A stretch of 64,000 nt of DNA, taken from NCBI GenBank assembly GCA_019192545.1, contig JAHCMI010000012.1, positions 84,885-148,884 on the forward strand, read 5' to 3'. The notes below the pieces were generated by a model. The model did no database searches. It was not told the DNA's origin and saw only the letters and a program-made list of their open reading frames with translations. Positions 1 to 7,700 of this stretch are shown piece by piece. The DNA is from Rivularia sp. MS3 (GTDB taxonomy: Bacteria; Cyanobacteriota; Cyanobacteriia; Cyanobacteriales; Nostocaceae). The position numbers and the translations under genes were made by a program. Position 1 is the stretch's first letter; each line of letters starts with the position of its first letter.

Positions 1-576
1 AGCAACCGCTTTTTTGAAAAAAGATAACGGTGCAGTCGCGGCGGTAGGATTATGAGGATAACTTAGTACCATCATCCGGGACTGACTTAATACAGATGCA
101 GGAATATCCTCAAATACAGGTAAAAAATTGTTTTCTTCCCGTAAAGGCATAGCATAAATTTGACCGCTAGCTAAGTGAACCCCCCCAGCATGAGAAGGAT
201 AGCCTGGATCGAGCAATAAAGCAAAATCTCCCGGATTTAGAACAGCTAAAGGTAAATGTGCCGTCCCCTCTTGGGAACCAATTAAAGGTAGTACTTCTGT
301 TTCGGGATCGACCGAAATTCCAAATCTGAGCGAATACCATCGAGCTGCTGCACAACGAAACTCTTTAGTTCCGTTAAACAGTAAATATCCGTGAGTACTT
401 TTATCGTACAAAGACTTAGCTATAGCTTCGACGACATGACTTTCTGCTGGTAAATCCGAAGATCCCAAAGACAAATCAATTAACTCACGGCCATAAGCCA
501 AAGCTTTAGCTTTTGCAATATCCATATCTGCAAACACATTGGATTGCAGTGGTTCTAAACGCTTCGCAAATTGCAT
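1..576 (-). CDS. Class I/II PLP aminotransferase, LL-diaminopimelate aminotransferase-like (C-terminus cut off)
   Basis: The frame opens at ATG 574-576 on the minus strand and runs off the window edge, so only the first 192 residues are present. Seen: the fold-type I N-terminal half with an LSLGSSDLP start (substrate-binding loop), a SQEGTAHL segment, DPGYPSH, and SYPHNPTAA, which matches the conserved Y-P-x-N-P-T-G/A motif. The PLP-binding lysine lies outside the window. Related cyanobacterial enzymes are annotated as LL-diaminopimelate aminotransferase (lysine and peptidoglycan precursor synthesis) or aspartate aminotransferase; the visible half cannot decide substrate. Next gene downstream is unknown; upstream is a repeat-bearing spacer and the thioredoxin gene in the same direction. 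Confidence 0.8.
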   Translation of the reverse strand, partial: MQFAKRLEPLQSNVFADMDIAKAKALAYGRELIDLSLGSSDLPAESHVVEAIAKSLYDKSTHGYLLFNGTKEFRCAAARWYSLRFGISVDPETEVLPLIGSQEGTAHLPLAVLNPGDFALLLDPGYPSHAGGVHLASGQIYAMPLREENNFLPVFEDIPASVLSQSRMMVLSYPHNPTAATAPLSFFKKAVA

Positions 577-875
577 TTTTAAAGTTAGTAGTTAGTTGTT
601 AGTGGTGAAGTATAGCCGAGAATGAGAGGTTTGCCCCATAAGCGAATGTCCAACAGCGCAGCCTATCCAGCAAAGAGATACCCGAAGGTTAGTTGTTAGT
701 TTCCGCCCAAAGCTTAGGCAGAGGAAATGATAAATTTCGGATTCCGCTCTATTTAGATTTCTCCAGCTTCCTCATAAAAAAGGGCTAGAAGGCAAATCCC
801 AGTTAATAGAACTAAATTATCATTTACTAATAACTTCATACCATCGGCTAACCATTAACAACTATCTACAAATAC

Positions 876-1208
876 TTAATTACTTAGGTGAGTGTCTAAT
901 AAACTCATTAATTTATCTTTATTAACAACTCCCTCGCTAGAGGCTAATACTTTGTCACCTTGAACGAGCCTTAAAGCTGGTACACCTTCCACCTGATATT
1001 GCTTAACGGAAACAGGGTTGGGATCGACTTCCATTTTGACAACCTTGAGCTTGTCGCTATATTTAGTAGCAGCAGCATTAACTGCTGGAGACATCAATTT
1101 ACAAGGTCCGCACCAAGAAGCCCAAAAATAAACTAATACTGGTTTCTCAGCTTGCAATACTTCTTTTTCAAAATTAGCATCATTAATGTTATTCACACCC
1201 TCGCTCAT
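876..1208 (-). CDS. Thioredoxin-like protein
   Basis: A 110-residue single-domain thioredoxin: the redox motif WCGPC is at residues 32-36, the preceding strand reads LVYFWAS, and the cis-proline loop is GVPAL (Pro77). Expected role is cytoplasmic dithiol-disulfide exchange, reduced by a thioredoxin reductase. A longer frame opens at GTG 1220, but that codon is part of GTGGAG, which looks like the Shine-Dalgarno for the ATG at 1208 (spacing about 7), so I use 1208. It has Ala-Ser before WCGPC rather than the Ala-Pro of m-type TrxA, and VEGVPALRLVQG after the active site, so it may be a secondary thioredoxin rather than the housekeeping one. Confidence 0.88.
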   Translation of the reverse strand: MSEGVNNINDANFEKEVLQAEKPVLVYFWASWCGPCKLMSPAVNAAATKYSDKLKVVKMEVDPNPVSVKQYQVEGVPALRLVQGDKVLASSEGVVNKDKLMSLLDTHLSN

Positions 1209-1605
1209 TTTAATCTCCACTTAATAGCATCTTTTATAGTTACACAAATTAAATGTATCTCAATATGTTGCCTAGTAACTAGTAGCTGTGGGCAGAGGGG
1301 GAGATGAGAGGGGGGAGAGTATAATTCGTAATATGTCACTTCGTGCCACGCTTCGCTACGTAATTCGTAATATCGCCGTACTGCACGCAAGCTACGTAAT
1401 TAATGCCCCATCAATGTAATTTAAGGGCTATGTCCGTTCCGCACACGTTGCGCTAACAAACCTAAAAAAATAACTTGGTGAACAACTGTTAACTGTTCGC
1501 TGATAACTGTTAACTGTTCACTGTTCGCTGATAACGTACAGCAAAAATCCCACAACAGTATTGGCTGTGGGATAATTCTAAATAGCTGAATTCAAATCTA
1601 AAAAA
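1209..1605. other. Intergenic region with tandem heptamers and terminator
   Basis: No credible gene. It holds two copies of a GTAATTCGTAATAT unit near 1323 and 1360, a CTGTTAACTGTTCGCTGATAA tandem tract around 1485-1535, and the vipp1 terminator. A 61-codon frame on the minus strand is repeat sequence read through. Confidence 0.6.
1541..1573 (-). terminator. Rho-independent terminator of vipp1
   Basis: On the minus strand, ATCCCA pairs with TGGGAT (with an inner CAG/CTG pair) and is followed by ATTTTTG. It lies 33-65 nt beyond the vipp1 stop codon. Confidence 0.65.
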
Positions 1606-2394
1606 TCACATATTGTCTAACTCTTTGCGTAACGCTTCTAAGTCGGAATCTACTGGTTCGCTACTTTTCTGCTGACTAGCTTGATTGGTGTCAGTTTGTT
1701 GTGGTAGCTGGGGTTGGTTTGCTGCGGCTTCTCCAGGTAGAGCCATTTGTGCTTTTAGAGCAGCTAATTCATCGTCTACACCGCTGCTAGATTCTAGCTG
1801 TGCAAATTGACTTTCTAAGTCAGAACCAGCTAATTCTGCTGCGGATTGAGCGCGTGCTTCTTGCATCATGACTTTTTCTTCCATGCGCTCAAATGCAGCC
1901 ATTGCACTGCTGCTGTTCATACCGCGCACCATTCCTTCAAGCTGCTCTTGTGCTTTGGCAGCCGTAACCCTTGCTTTGAGCATTTCTTTCTTGGTTTTTG
2001 CCTCAGAAATTTTGCTCTCTAACTGGATTAAATTACGCTTGAGATTTTCAACTTGAGCGCTTTGTTGGTCTAGACTTGTTTTAAGAGTGCTAGCAGACTC
2101 GGTAAAAGATTTTTTACGCTCTAATGCTTGGCGAGCTAGGTTCTCGTCACCTTTTTGTAGCGCTAGCATTGCATTACGCTGCCATTTATTCAGTTCATTA
2201 TTAGCATCGTTATATTGCTTTTCTGTACGTTTTTGAGCCGCAATTGCTTGAGCAACACCCTGACGTAACCGAACCAAGTCTTCTTGCATTTCAAGAATAG
2301 CTTGTTCTAGTATTTTTTCTGGATCTTCAGCTTTACTGACTAAGTCGTTGAGGTTTGCGCTTACTACTCGTCTTACGCGATCGAATAATCCCAT
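1606..2394 (-). CDS. vipp1: Vipp1/IM30, thylakoid membrane-remodelling ESCRT-III-like protein
   Basis: A 262-residue PspA/IM30 family protein. It begins MGLFDRVRRVVSANLNDL, an amphipathic helix that binds membranes, followed by EDPEKILEQAILEMQ and a long coiled coil to about residue 215. A Gln/Pro-rich linker then leads to a final helix, VDSDLEALRKELDNM. That C-terminal extension is the family mark of Vipp1 as opposed to PspA. Known family role: oligomeric rings and rods that maintain or build thylakoid membranes. It lies 163 nt downstream of a PspA paralogue in the same direction, so the two may be cotranscribed; a terminator follows. Confidence 0.92.
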   Translation of the reverse strand: MGLFDRVRRVVSANLNDLVSKAEDPEKILEQAILEMQEDLVRLRQGVAQAIAAQKRTEKQYNDANNELNKWQRNAMLALQKGDENLARQALERKKSFTESASTLKTSLDQQSAQVENLKRNLIQLESKISEAKTKKEMLKARVTAAKAQEQLEGMVRGMNSSSAMAAFERMEEKVMMQEARAQSAAELAGSDLESQFAQLESSSGVDDELAALKAQMALPGEAAANQPQLPQQTDTNQASQQKSSEPVDSDLEALRKELDNM

Positions 2395-2557
2395 ATTTGT
2401 TTTCCTCTTAAGATTTACGCTCCGGCGATAAAAAGTTAGGTTTTTTACTACTTATATAGTTCCCTATTTCAATGTAATCTTTCTCTTCCCAATTAGTCCT
2501 CCTTATAACCCCCAGTTCTCAAAAGAAATATTACGGGTAAGAGCTATAAAATTTCAT

Positions 2558-3250
2558 CTAACTACTGGGAGGCTGCTGCGGACTTTGCGTACTTTGGGGA
2601 AGTTGTGCTTTCATTGCCGAAAGTTCGGCATCTACATCATCACCTTCAGTTAAGTTCGCAAATTTGTTTTCTAATTCGTCCGTACCAGATATCGCAATTG
2701 CTTCTTGTTTCGCTTCTAGTTCTAAAAGTTTGTCTTCCATTTTCTCAAAAGCTTTTAGCGAGCTGGTATCGCCAACTTCACCAAGCATTTCTTGAAGTCG
2801 CAAAGAAGCTTCAGCCGAACGAGCGCGAGCAATATACATATCTTTTTTGGTTTTAGCCTCAGATATTTTTAGCTCTAAAGACTGCATATCTTTTTTAAGT
2901 TTAGCGACTAAAGTTTTTTGTTGCCCAATTTGTTCTAGCAGTGCGGTTGCTGTTTGTTCGTAGGCTTTACGTTTCGTCAGGGCTTCTCGCGCTAAAGCCT
3001 CGTTACCTTGTTGCAAAGCCATGCTCGCGCGACGATACCACTCTTCTGATGTTGACTGAGCCTGAGCCGCTTGTCTTTCGGTACGTTTTTGAGTAGCGAT
3101 CGCCTGTGCTACTCCTTGTCGCATCCGCACCAAATTTTCCTGCATTTCATAAAGGGTTTGTTCCAGAATTTTCTCTGGATCTTCCCGTTGTGCCGTCCAA
3201 CTATTTACATTTGAACGAAATAAGCGCAAGATGCGCTCAATCAGCCCCAT
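2558..3250 (-). CDS. pspA: PspA/IM30 family protein (paralogue of Vipp1)
   Basis: A 230-residue PspA-family protein opening MGLIERILRLFRSNVNSW, then REDPEKILEQTLYEMQENL and a continuous coiled coil. It ends in a short Gln/Pro/Ser tail without the extra C-terminal helix of Vipp1, so it matches the PspA type. Family role: stabilising stressed membranes by polymerising on the lipid surface. It is the upstream member of a tandem pair with vipp1, which suggests an old duplication in which one copy kept the stress role. No PspB/PspC partners or PspF-like regulator are visible nearby. Confidence 0.88.
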   Translation of the reverse strand: MGLIERILRLFRSNVNSWTAQREDPEKILEQTLYEMQENLVRMRQGVAQAIATQKRTERQAAQAQSTSEEWYRRASMALQQGNEALAREALTKRKAYEQTATALLEQIGQQKTLVAKLKKDMQSLELKISEAKTKKDMYIARARSAEASLRLQEMLGEVGDTSSLKAFEKMEDKLLELEAKQEAIAISGTDELENKFANLTEGDDVDAELSAMKAQLPQSTQSPQQPPSS

Positions 3251-3392
3251 AAAGTTAAGCCTCTATTTCTAAAGTTTTCATAACCACTAATAAGCAGAGA
3301 CTAGCGAGTAGCGAATTACGAATTATCTCCCCTTGTCTCCCTATCTCACTATTCTCCTCAGAATTCCCCGTTTATTTGATTAATTGTCTGGT

Positions 3393-4694
3393 TTAATTAT
3401 CCGGTTCTTCTACCCTTGCCGTAATTCCCTTTTGCTTGAGAAGTTCTAAATGGTCTTTTAGCCTCTTTTTAGATTTAAAGGCACCTAAATAAACATATTT
3501 ACCTTCTGGAGACAAATATGCATCTGGAATTACTTTCTTAACAGAAGCTAAAGTATTACCTGTATTATCAACGATGACATTATAAAACCCGCCACTGGAT
3601 GGTTGGATGTCGTCAAGGTTTTGAGGGGTTGATGGTGGTGCTTCAGTTACCGGGGTAGATGGTGTATTCGCGGTCACGGGTGGTGACATTTGTTCTACCG
3701 TAGCTTGACTTGTTACCGGAGTTGATGGTTTGGCTGCGGTTGTAGGTTTTGCTCTGGGTGTGGCTCCGGCTATATCATCAATATTGTTTATATCTGGAAG
3801 TTCATTTTTTGCCAGATTCGGATTTCTCGATGGAGCGGTTAATTTCGGCTCATCAGATTTTATATCACTAACATTTTCGGTATTCTCACTGCTAACTTGT
3901 TGATTGCGCTTGAATAATCCGCCGAAACTGAGTGAAGGTAGGTTATTTAAATTAAAAATGATATACCCAAAAGTAATACTTGAAACCAAAAGTAATGCCA
4001 TCGAGCCAATGCTTAAAGGTGATAGCAGACTGTCATTATTATTTTTTGGTTTTTTGGTTTGGGGTTGTTGCTGTTCTTCTTGTAGGCTTCGCAGCAGAGC
4101 TTCAGAAGATTCTAAATAATCATCTGGTTGCTTAGTATTGTCTTCGGGTGTGGGTATATTATCTTGTGGAATGCTTCCATTTGTTACCGCTTTGACGATG
4201 CTGCTTTGGTTTGCAGTCTCTGGCGTGCTTTGATTCTGAGCTTTTGTTGTTGCTTCAGGAAATGGTACAGCTTGCTGTTGACTAGCAGCAGTTTCGGAAA
4301 GCGGAATTTCAGAATTATTGTTTTGATTAAAAGTTACCTCTGGCGAAGCTGCCGGTACGGGAGGAGGCGGTGGTGTTTTGATTTCGCTCTTAGTTTCTTT
4401 GGGTGTACTTGCTTGCTGCTGTCTTATGTAAGCAGCAGCTTCTTCTGCTGTTAAACTCTGCTGATTTTTGCTATTAGCAGCAGATATAGCATTTTGAACT
4501 TGGGGTTTTCGGGCAATCAAACTGCCCAAACTTTTCGGAGTTGGAGTTCTACGCGCAATTCGCGTTCGACGATACCGTGCTAATTCTTCATCTAGCTGTA
4601 CTTCTAAAGTTGCTAGAGCCGCACTAAGTGCCGGTTTTAGATTTGATGTTTTAGATGTTTGATTACCAGAATAATATAGGGGGTTTTCACTCAT
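3393..4694 (-). CDS. Single-pass membrane protein with SPOR-like C-terminal domain
   Basis: 433 residues. The N-terminal 220 are low complexity (Pro, Gln, Ser, Thr) with a basic YRRTRIARR stretch near 41-49; one transmembrane helix lies at about 227-248 (SMALLLVSSITFGYIIF). A second Pro/Thr-rich linker leads to a 65-residue C-terminal domain, FYNVIVDNTG ... YVYLGAFKSKKRLKDHLELL, which has the shape of an SPOR repeat. SPOR domains bind denuded peptidoglycan at division septa; the topology (cytoplasmic N-terminus, periplasmic SPOR) fits such a role. No close named homologue is recognised. It is divergent from the DUF721 gene. Confidence 0.7.
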   Translation of the reverse strand: MSENPLYYSGNQTSKTSNLKPALSAALATLEVQLDEELARYRRTRIARRTPTPKSLGSLIARKPQVQNAISAANSKNQQSLTAEEAAAYIRQQQASTPKETKSEIKTPPPPPVPAASPEVTFNQNNNSEIPLSETAASQQQAVPFPEATTKAQNQSTPETANQSSIVKAVTNGSIPQDNIPTPEDNTKQPDDYLESSEALLRSLQEEQQQPQTKKPKNNNDSLLSPLSIGSMALLLVSSITFGYIIFNLNNLPSLSFGGLFKRNQQVSSENTENVSDIKSDEPKLTAPSRNPNLAKNELPDINNIDDIAGATPRAKPTTAAKPSTPVTSQATVEQMSPPVTANTPSTPVTEAPPSTPQNLDDIQPSSGGFYNVIVDNTGNTLASVKKVIPDAYLSPEGKYVYLGAFKSKKRLKDHLELLKQKGITARVEEPDN

Positions 4695-4959
4695 AGCCCG
4701 TGTGCCTCCGTACCGACTGCCAAATTATCCACCGTGTAACAATTTTCTCGCGTAAAACTATGACATGTTGATCGGATTAGCGCTATCGTGCCAATCCAGA
4801 CGACTATCTCCTGTGAAAACGAGGAAGCTTGATAAAACCTGCTCCGATTTTCAGGAGTCATCTCGGGTAAAACAAATACCCTTGTGCCAATCCTAGCGAA
4901 AATTATCATAGTTATATGATTTCACCAAGATGTAATTCTTGCACCCACTTTTATTAAAG

Positions 4960-5505
4960 ATGTCATTTGAATCAATTCCAGATATTCTAGACCAGTTACA
5001 GATTGAATTTTTATACAAGCAACAACCTATACAGCGCTTGCTTGACTGTTGGCAAGAAGTAGTGGGAGAAGTTATCGCTACTCACACTCAGCCTGTATCC
5101 ATTGATAGAGGTATTTTATGGGTGGCAACTTCTAGTGCTGTTTGGGCGCAGAATCTGACTTTTGAGCGTCAAAAATTTTTGAAGCAATTAAATCAAATAT
5201 TACCAAATCCCTTGGTAGATATACGTTTTTCTACCGCTCGTTGGCAGCGCACTGAAAAAAAATCTTTTCAGGAACCAAATATTTCATCTACAGACCATCC
5301 GAGCTATTTAGGAAATAGCTTCAATCAAATACCACTAAATCAATGCCAACCTAAAAACCCCGGAACTGCTTTTGCTAATTGGGCGCAAACAATAAAAACG
5401 CGATACTCGCATTTACCTGTTTGTCCCAACTGCGAATCTCCCACTCCCCAAGGTGAATTACAACGTTGGGGTGTTTGTTCGATTTGCGCTGCTAGGTCTT
5501 TTTGA
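4960..5505 (+). CDS. DUF721/DciA-like protein with C-terminal zinc ribbon
   Basis: About 181 residues from ATG 4960 (a TTG at 4939 gives 7 more residues, less likely). The DUF721/DciA domain occupies roughly residues 1-100: IPDILDQLQIEF, WQEVVGE, LWVATSSAVWAQNL. A C-terminal CPNC ... CSIC pair forms a probable zinc ribbon. DciA proteins are the helicase operator/loader of bacteria that lack DnaC, so a role in DnaB handling is possible, but cyanobacterial members with this zinc tail are not characterised to my knowledge. Confidence 0.78.
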   Translation: MSFESIPDILDQLQIEFLYKQQPIQRLLDCWQEVVGEVIATHTQPVSIDRGILWVATSSAVWAQNLTFERQKFLKQLNQILPNPLVDIRFSTARWQRTEKKSFQEPNISSTDHPSYLGNSFNQIPLNQCQPKNPGTAFANWAQTIKTRYSHLPVCPNCESPTPQGELQRWGVCSICAARSF

Positions 5506-5893
5506 ATGGGGAGCAGAGACTTTAGGAGATTGCAATTGATAATTATGTTTTGATTATTCTTTAGGGAGAATTGTTATTTTACAGTAAATCTTAAGTTTTA
5601 AGCGTTAGTCCTTGAAGCTGACTGTAGCTATGCTCCTATATCTAAAGCAGGCTAATTAATCGCGATCCCTGATTAGTTTAGACACAGAATCCTAAGATAA
5701 TTTGAAAGACTTTTGTTTCTTTTTCGTTACATAAAAATTTAAAAATATGACAAAAACATAAAGAGATTATAAAGCTTATTTTCTGTTGGGATCGCGAAAA
5801 CTTAGACGCAATCATAGCTTTATGGGTTTATTCCGTATTTATGTCTAGGAGCAGAATAGTAGAAGTAAATCAGCCCAGCATACGGCGTAAAAA
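5506..5893. other. Intergenic region with distant inverted 9-mers
   Basis: AT-rich leader before the Cys4 small protein. CGCGATCCC at 5661-5669 and its exact complement GGGATCGCG at 5788-5796 are 118 bases apart. No gene seen. Confidence 0.5.
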
Positions 5894-6190
5894 ATGAAAA
5901 GCATCCAAATCTTCACTTCAGCCTGCCGAAATTGTCGTCACTTTGCACCCGAAGGTCGGCGTGGAGGAGTATGTCAGCAACTCGGAGCGCCAGTACGTGG
6001 AAGTTGGAAAGCCTGTTCTTTAGCAGCCCCTCCCTTCGCCCCTTCATGGGAAACCTTGGAAGATGCTTGGAGTTTGCCGGATGCTACTCCGTTATTAGCA
6101 AAGAGTTCTCAAAGCTTAGCTCTGAGTAATATAGAAGCATCAATCGAGCAAGAATCGACCCCGGTTAAAGCAGAAGCCTTATTAAGTTAA
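5894..6190 (+). CDS. Conserved Cys4 small protein of unknown function
   Basis: 98 residues. The first half carries four cysteines at 11, 14, 27 and 41 in the pattern CRNC-x12-C-x13-C, with basic residues between (RHFAPEGRRGG), which looks like a zinc or iron-sulfur binding site. The second half is acidic and serine-rich, probably disordered. Proteins of this pattern occur widely in cyanobacteria as hypothetical proteins; I know no function. It stands alone with a long leader; a terminator hairpin lies about 215 nt downstream. Confidence 0.75.
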   Translation: MKSIQIFTSACRNCRHFAPEGRRGGVCQQLGAPVRGSWKACSLAAPPFAPSWETLEDAWSLPDATPLLAKSSQSLALSNIEASIEQESTPVKAEALLS

Positions 6191-6403
6191 AATTAAGTTA
6201 AATGTATCTGTGAGGAGAATTGTTCCCTTATTCGTGGAAAACTTGAACGGTTAAGTTTCTATATAAGAAATGCATAGCAACTTTAAATTTACAAACAATT
6301 AAGCCGTTTAATTCGAGCGATGAATCGGTTAAGTTTATATAAATAAAATTTGTTTTAAAAGATTTTAGCAGTGAGTACTTACTTCACCCTTGGACTCACA
6401 AAG

Positions 6404-6434
6404 AATTGCACCCTTGAAGTACTGGGTGCAATTT
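6404..6434 (+). terminator. Rho-independent terminator
   Basis: AATTGCACCC (6404-6413) pairs perfectly with GGGTGCAATT (6424-6433), 10-nt loop, with the T run inside and after the right arm. It could end the Cys4 gene transcript or a small RNA from the preceding 200 bases. Confidence 0.7.
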
Positions 6435-6517
6435 TCATGTTTATCGTGGCTAAAACATCATAGAAAGAAATTAATTCTTAATCATAGCGAATTTCAGTTG
6501 AGTAGAATACACGCTAC

Positions 6518-6570
6518 ACCTCACCCCGCCCTACGGGCACCCCTCTCCTTATAAAGGAGAAGGGAAGGTG
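6518..6570. repeat. REP-like palindromic repeat, copy 1
   Basis: ACCTCACCCCGCCCTACGGG followed by CACCCCTCTCCTTATAAAGG and AGAAGGGAAGGTG: ends are complementary and the centre CTCCTTATAAAGGAG is a palindrome. Related copies lie at 12576-12681 (interrupted) and 52649-52686. It may serve as the menB terminator on the minus strand. Confidence 0.6.
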
Positions 6571-6700
6571 CAATGAATGAGAGCATCTGTATTGCATCCA
6601 AGTGAAAACCGCTATATTAACTGCTTGCTGCTCGCTGTTCACTATTAACTATTAACTGTTAACTGCTCACTGTTCACTGCTCACTGCTCACTGTTCACTG

Positions 6701-7534
6701 TCATGGTAACCAAGGATATTGACGAAAATCCGGCTTACGCTTTTCTAAGAATGCCTGTTTTCCTTCGCTTCCTTCTTCAGTCATGTAATAAAGTAAAGTG
6801 GCATTTCCAGCAAGTTCTTGTAAACCAGCTTGTCCGTCACAGTCAGCATTAAACGCAGCTTTTAAACAGCGAATTGCAATAGGGCTTTTCTCTAAAATTT
6901 CTTGTGCCCATTGGATACCTTCAGCTTCTAATTGCTCTACTGGTACAACAGTATTCACTAAACCCATATCTAAAGCTTGTTGAGCGCTGTACTGACGACA
7001 CAAAAACCAGATTTCGCGAGCTTTTTTTTGTCCGACACAACGGGCTAAATAACTTGCACCAAAACCACCATCAAAGCTGCCAACTTTTGGCCCGGTTTGT
7101 CCGAACACTGCATTATCGGCGGCAATTGTCAAGTCACAAATTAAATGTAAAACGTGCCCTCCCCCAATTGCGTAACCCGCAACCAAGGCAATTACAACTT
7201 TGGGCATGGAGCGAATCAGGCGTTGTAAGTCTAATACATTCAAGCGGGGAGTTCCCTCATCATCGATATACCCGGCTTTTCCACGCACGCTTTGGTCGCC
7301 GCCCGAACAGAACGCATATTTACCGTCAGTATGAGGTCCCGCGCCAGTAAATAAAACTACGCCAATACTAGAATCTTCGCGGGCATCGCAGAAAGCTTGG
7401 TAAAGTTCAAAAACAGTTTTCGGACGGAAAGCATTGCGTTTATGGGGACGGTTAATAGTGATTTTCGCAATACCATCGGCTTTATGATAAAGAATATCTT
7501 CGTAGGTTTTGGCGGTTTGCCAGTTGATTTGCAT
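6701..7534 (-). CDS. menB: 1,4-Dihydroxy-2-naphthoyl-CoA synthase
   Basis: 277 residues of the crotonase fold. Diagnostic MenB segments are [30 protein letters not shown] (oxyanion hole) and [20 protein letters not shown]; the C-terminus [20 protein letters not shown] is also typical. It closes the naphthoate ring from o-succinylbenzoyl-CoA, a step in phylloquinone (the photosystem I quinone) and menaquinone synthesis. It lies downstream of menD in the same direction, 166 nt apart. The spacer before the start is a direct-repeat tract (CATTAGTCATTA), with no evident Shine-Dalgarno. Confidence 0.96.
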   Translation of the reverse strand: MQINWQTAKTYEDILYHKADGIAKITINRPHKRNAFRPKTVFELYQAFCDAREDSSIGVVLFTGAGPHTDGKYAFCSGGDQSVRGKAGYIDDEGTPRLNVLDLQRLIRSMPKVVIALVAGYAIGGGHVLHLICDLTIAADNAVFGQTGPKVGSFDGGFGASYLARCVGQKKAREIWFLCRQYSAQQALDMGLVNTVVPVEQLEAEGIQWAQEILEKSPIAIRCLKAAFNADCDGQAGLQELAGNATLLYYMTEEGSEGKQAFLEKRKPDFRQYPWLP

Positions 7535-7700
7535 TATTGGTCGTTAGTCATGAGTCATTAGTCATTATCTAATAGCTGTGGCGTTAGAAAATGTCATTAG
7601 CCATATTGATAACCGTTACAAAACCCTCATACTGTTTTTTTTAACCTTTAACCTCTAACCTTTAATTTAAGCAGTCTTAGCCGTAACATACCCTACAAGA

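Larger units (their letters stand above)
6191..6700. other. Intergenic region with terminator, REP-like repeat and heptamers
   Basis: Contains two copies of CGGTTAAGTTT followed by a TATATAA-type stretch (near 6250 and 6325), a strong hairpin at 6404-6433, a REP-like element at 6518-6570 and CTGTTAACTGCTCACTG heptamers at 6602-6702 that reach into the menB stop region. No protein gene. Confidence 0.55.
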
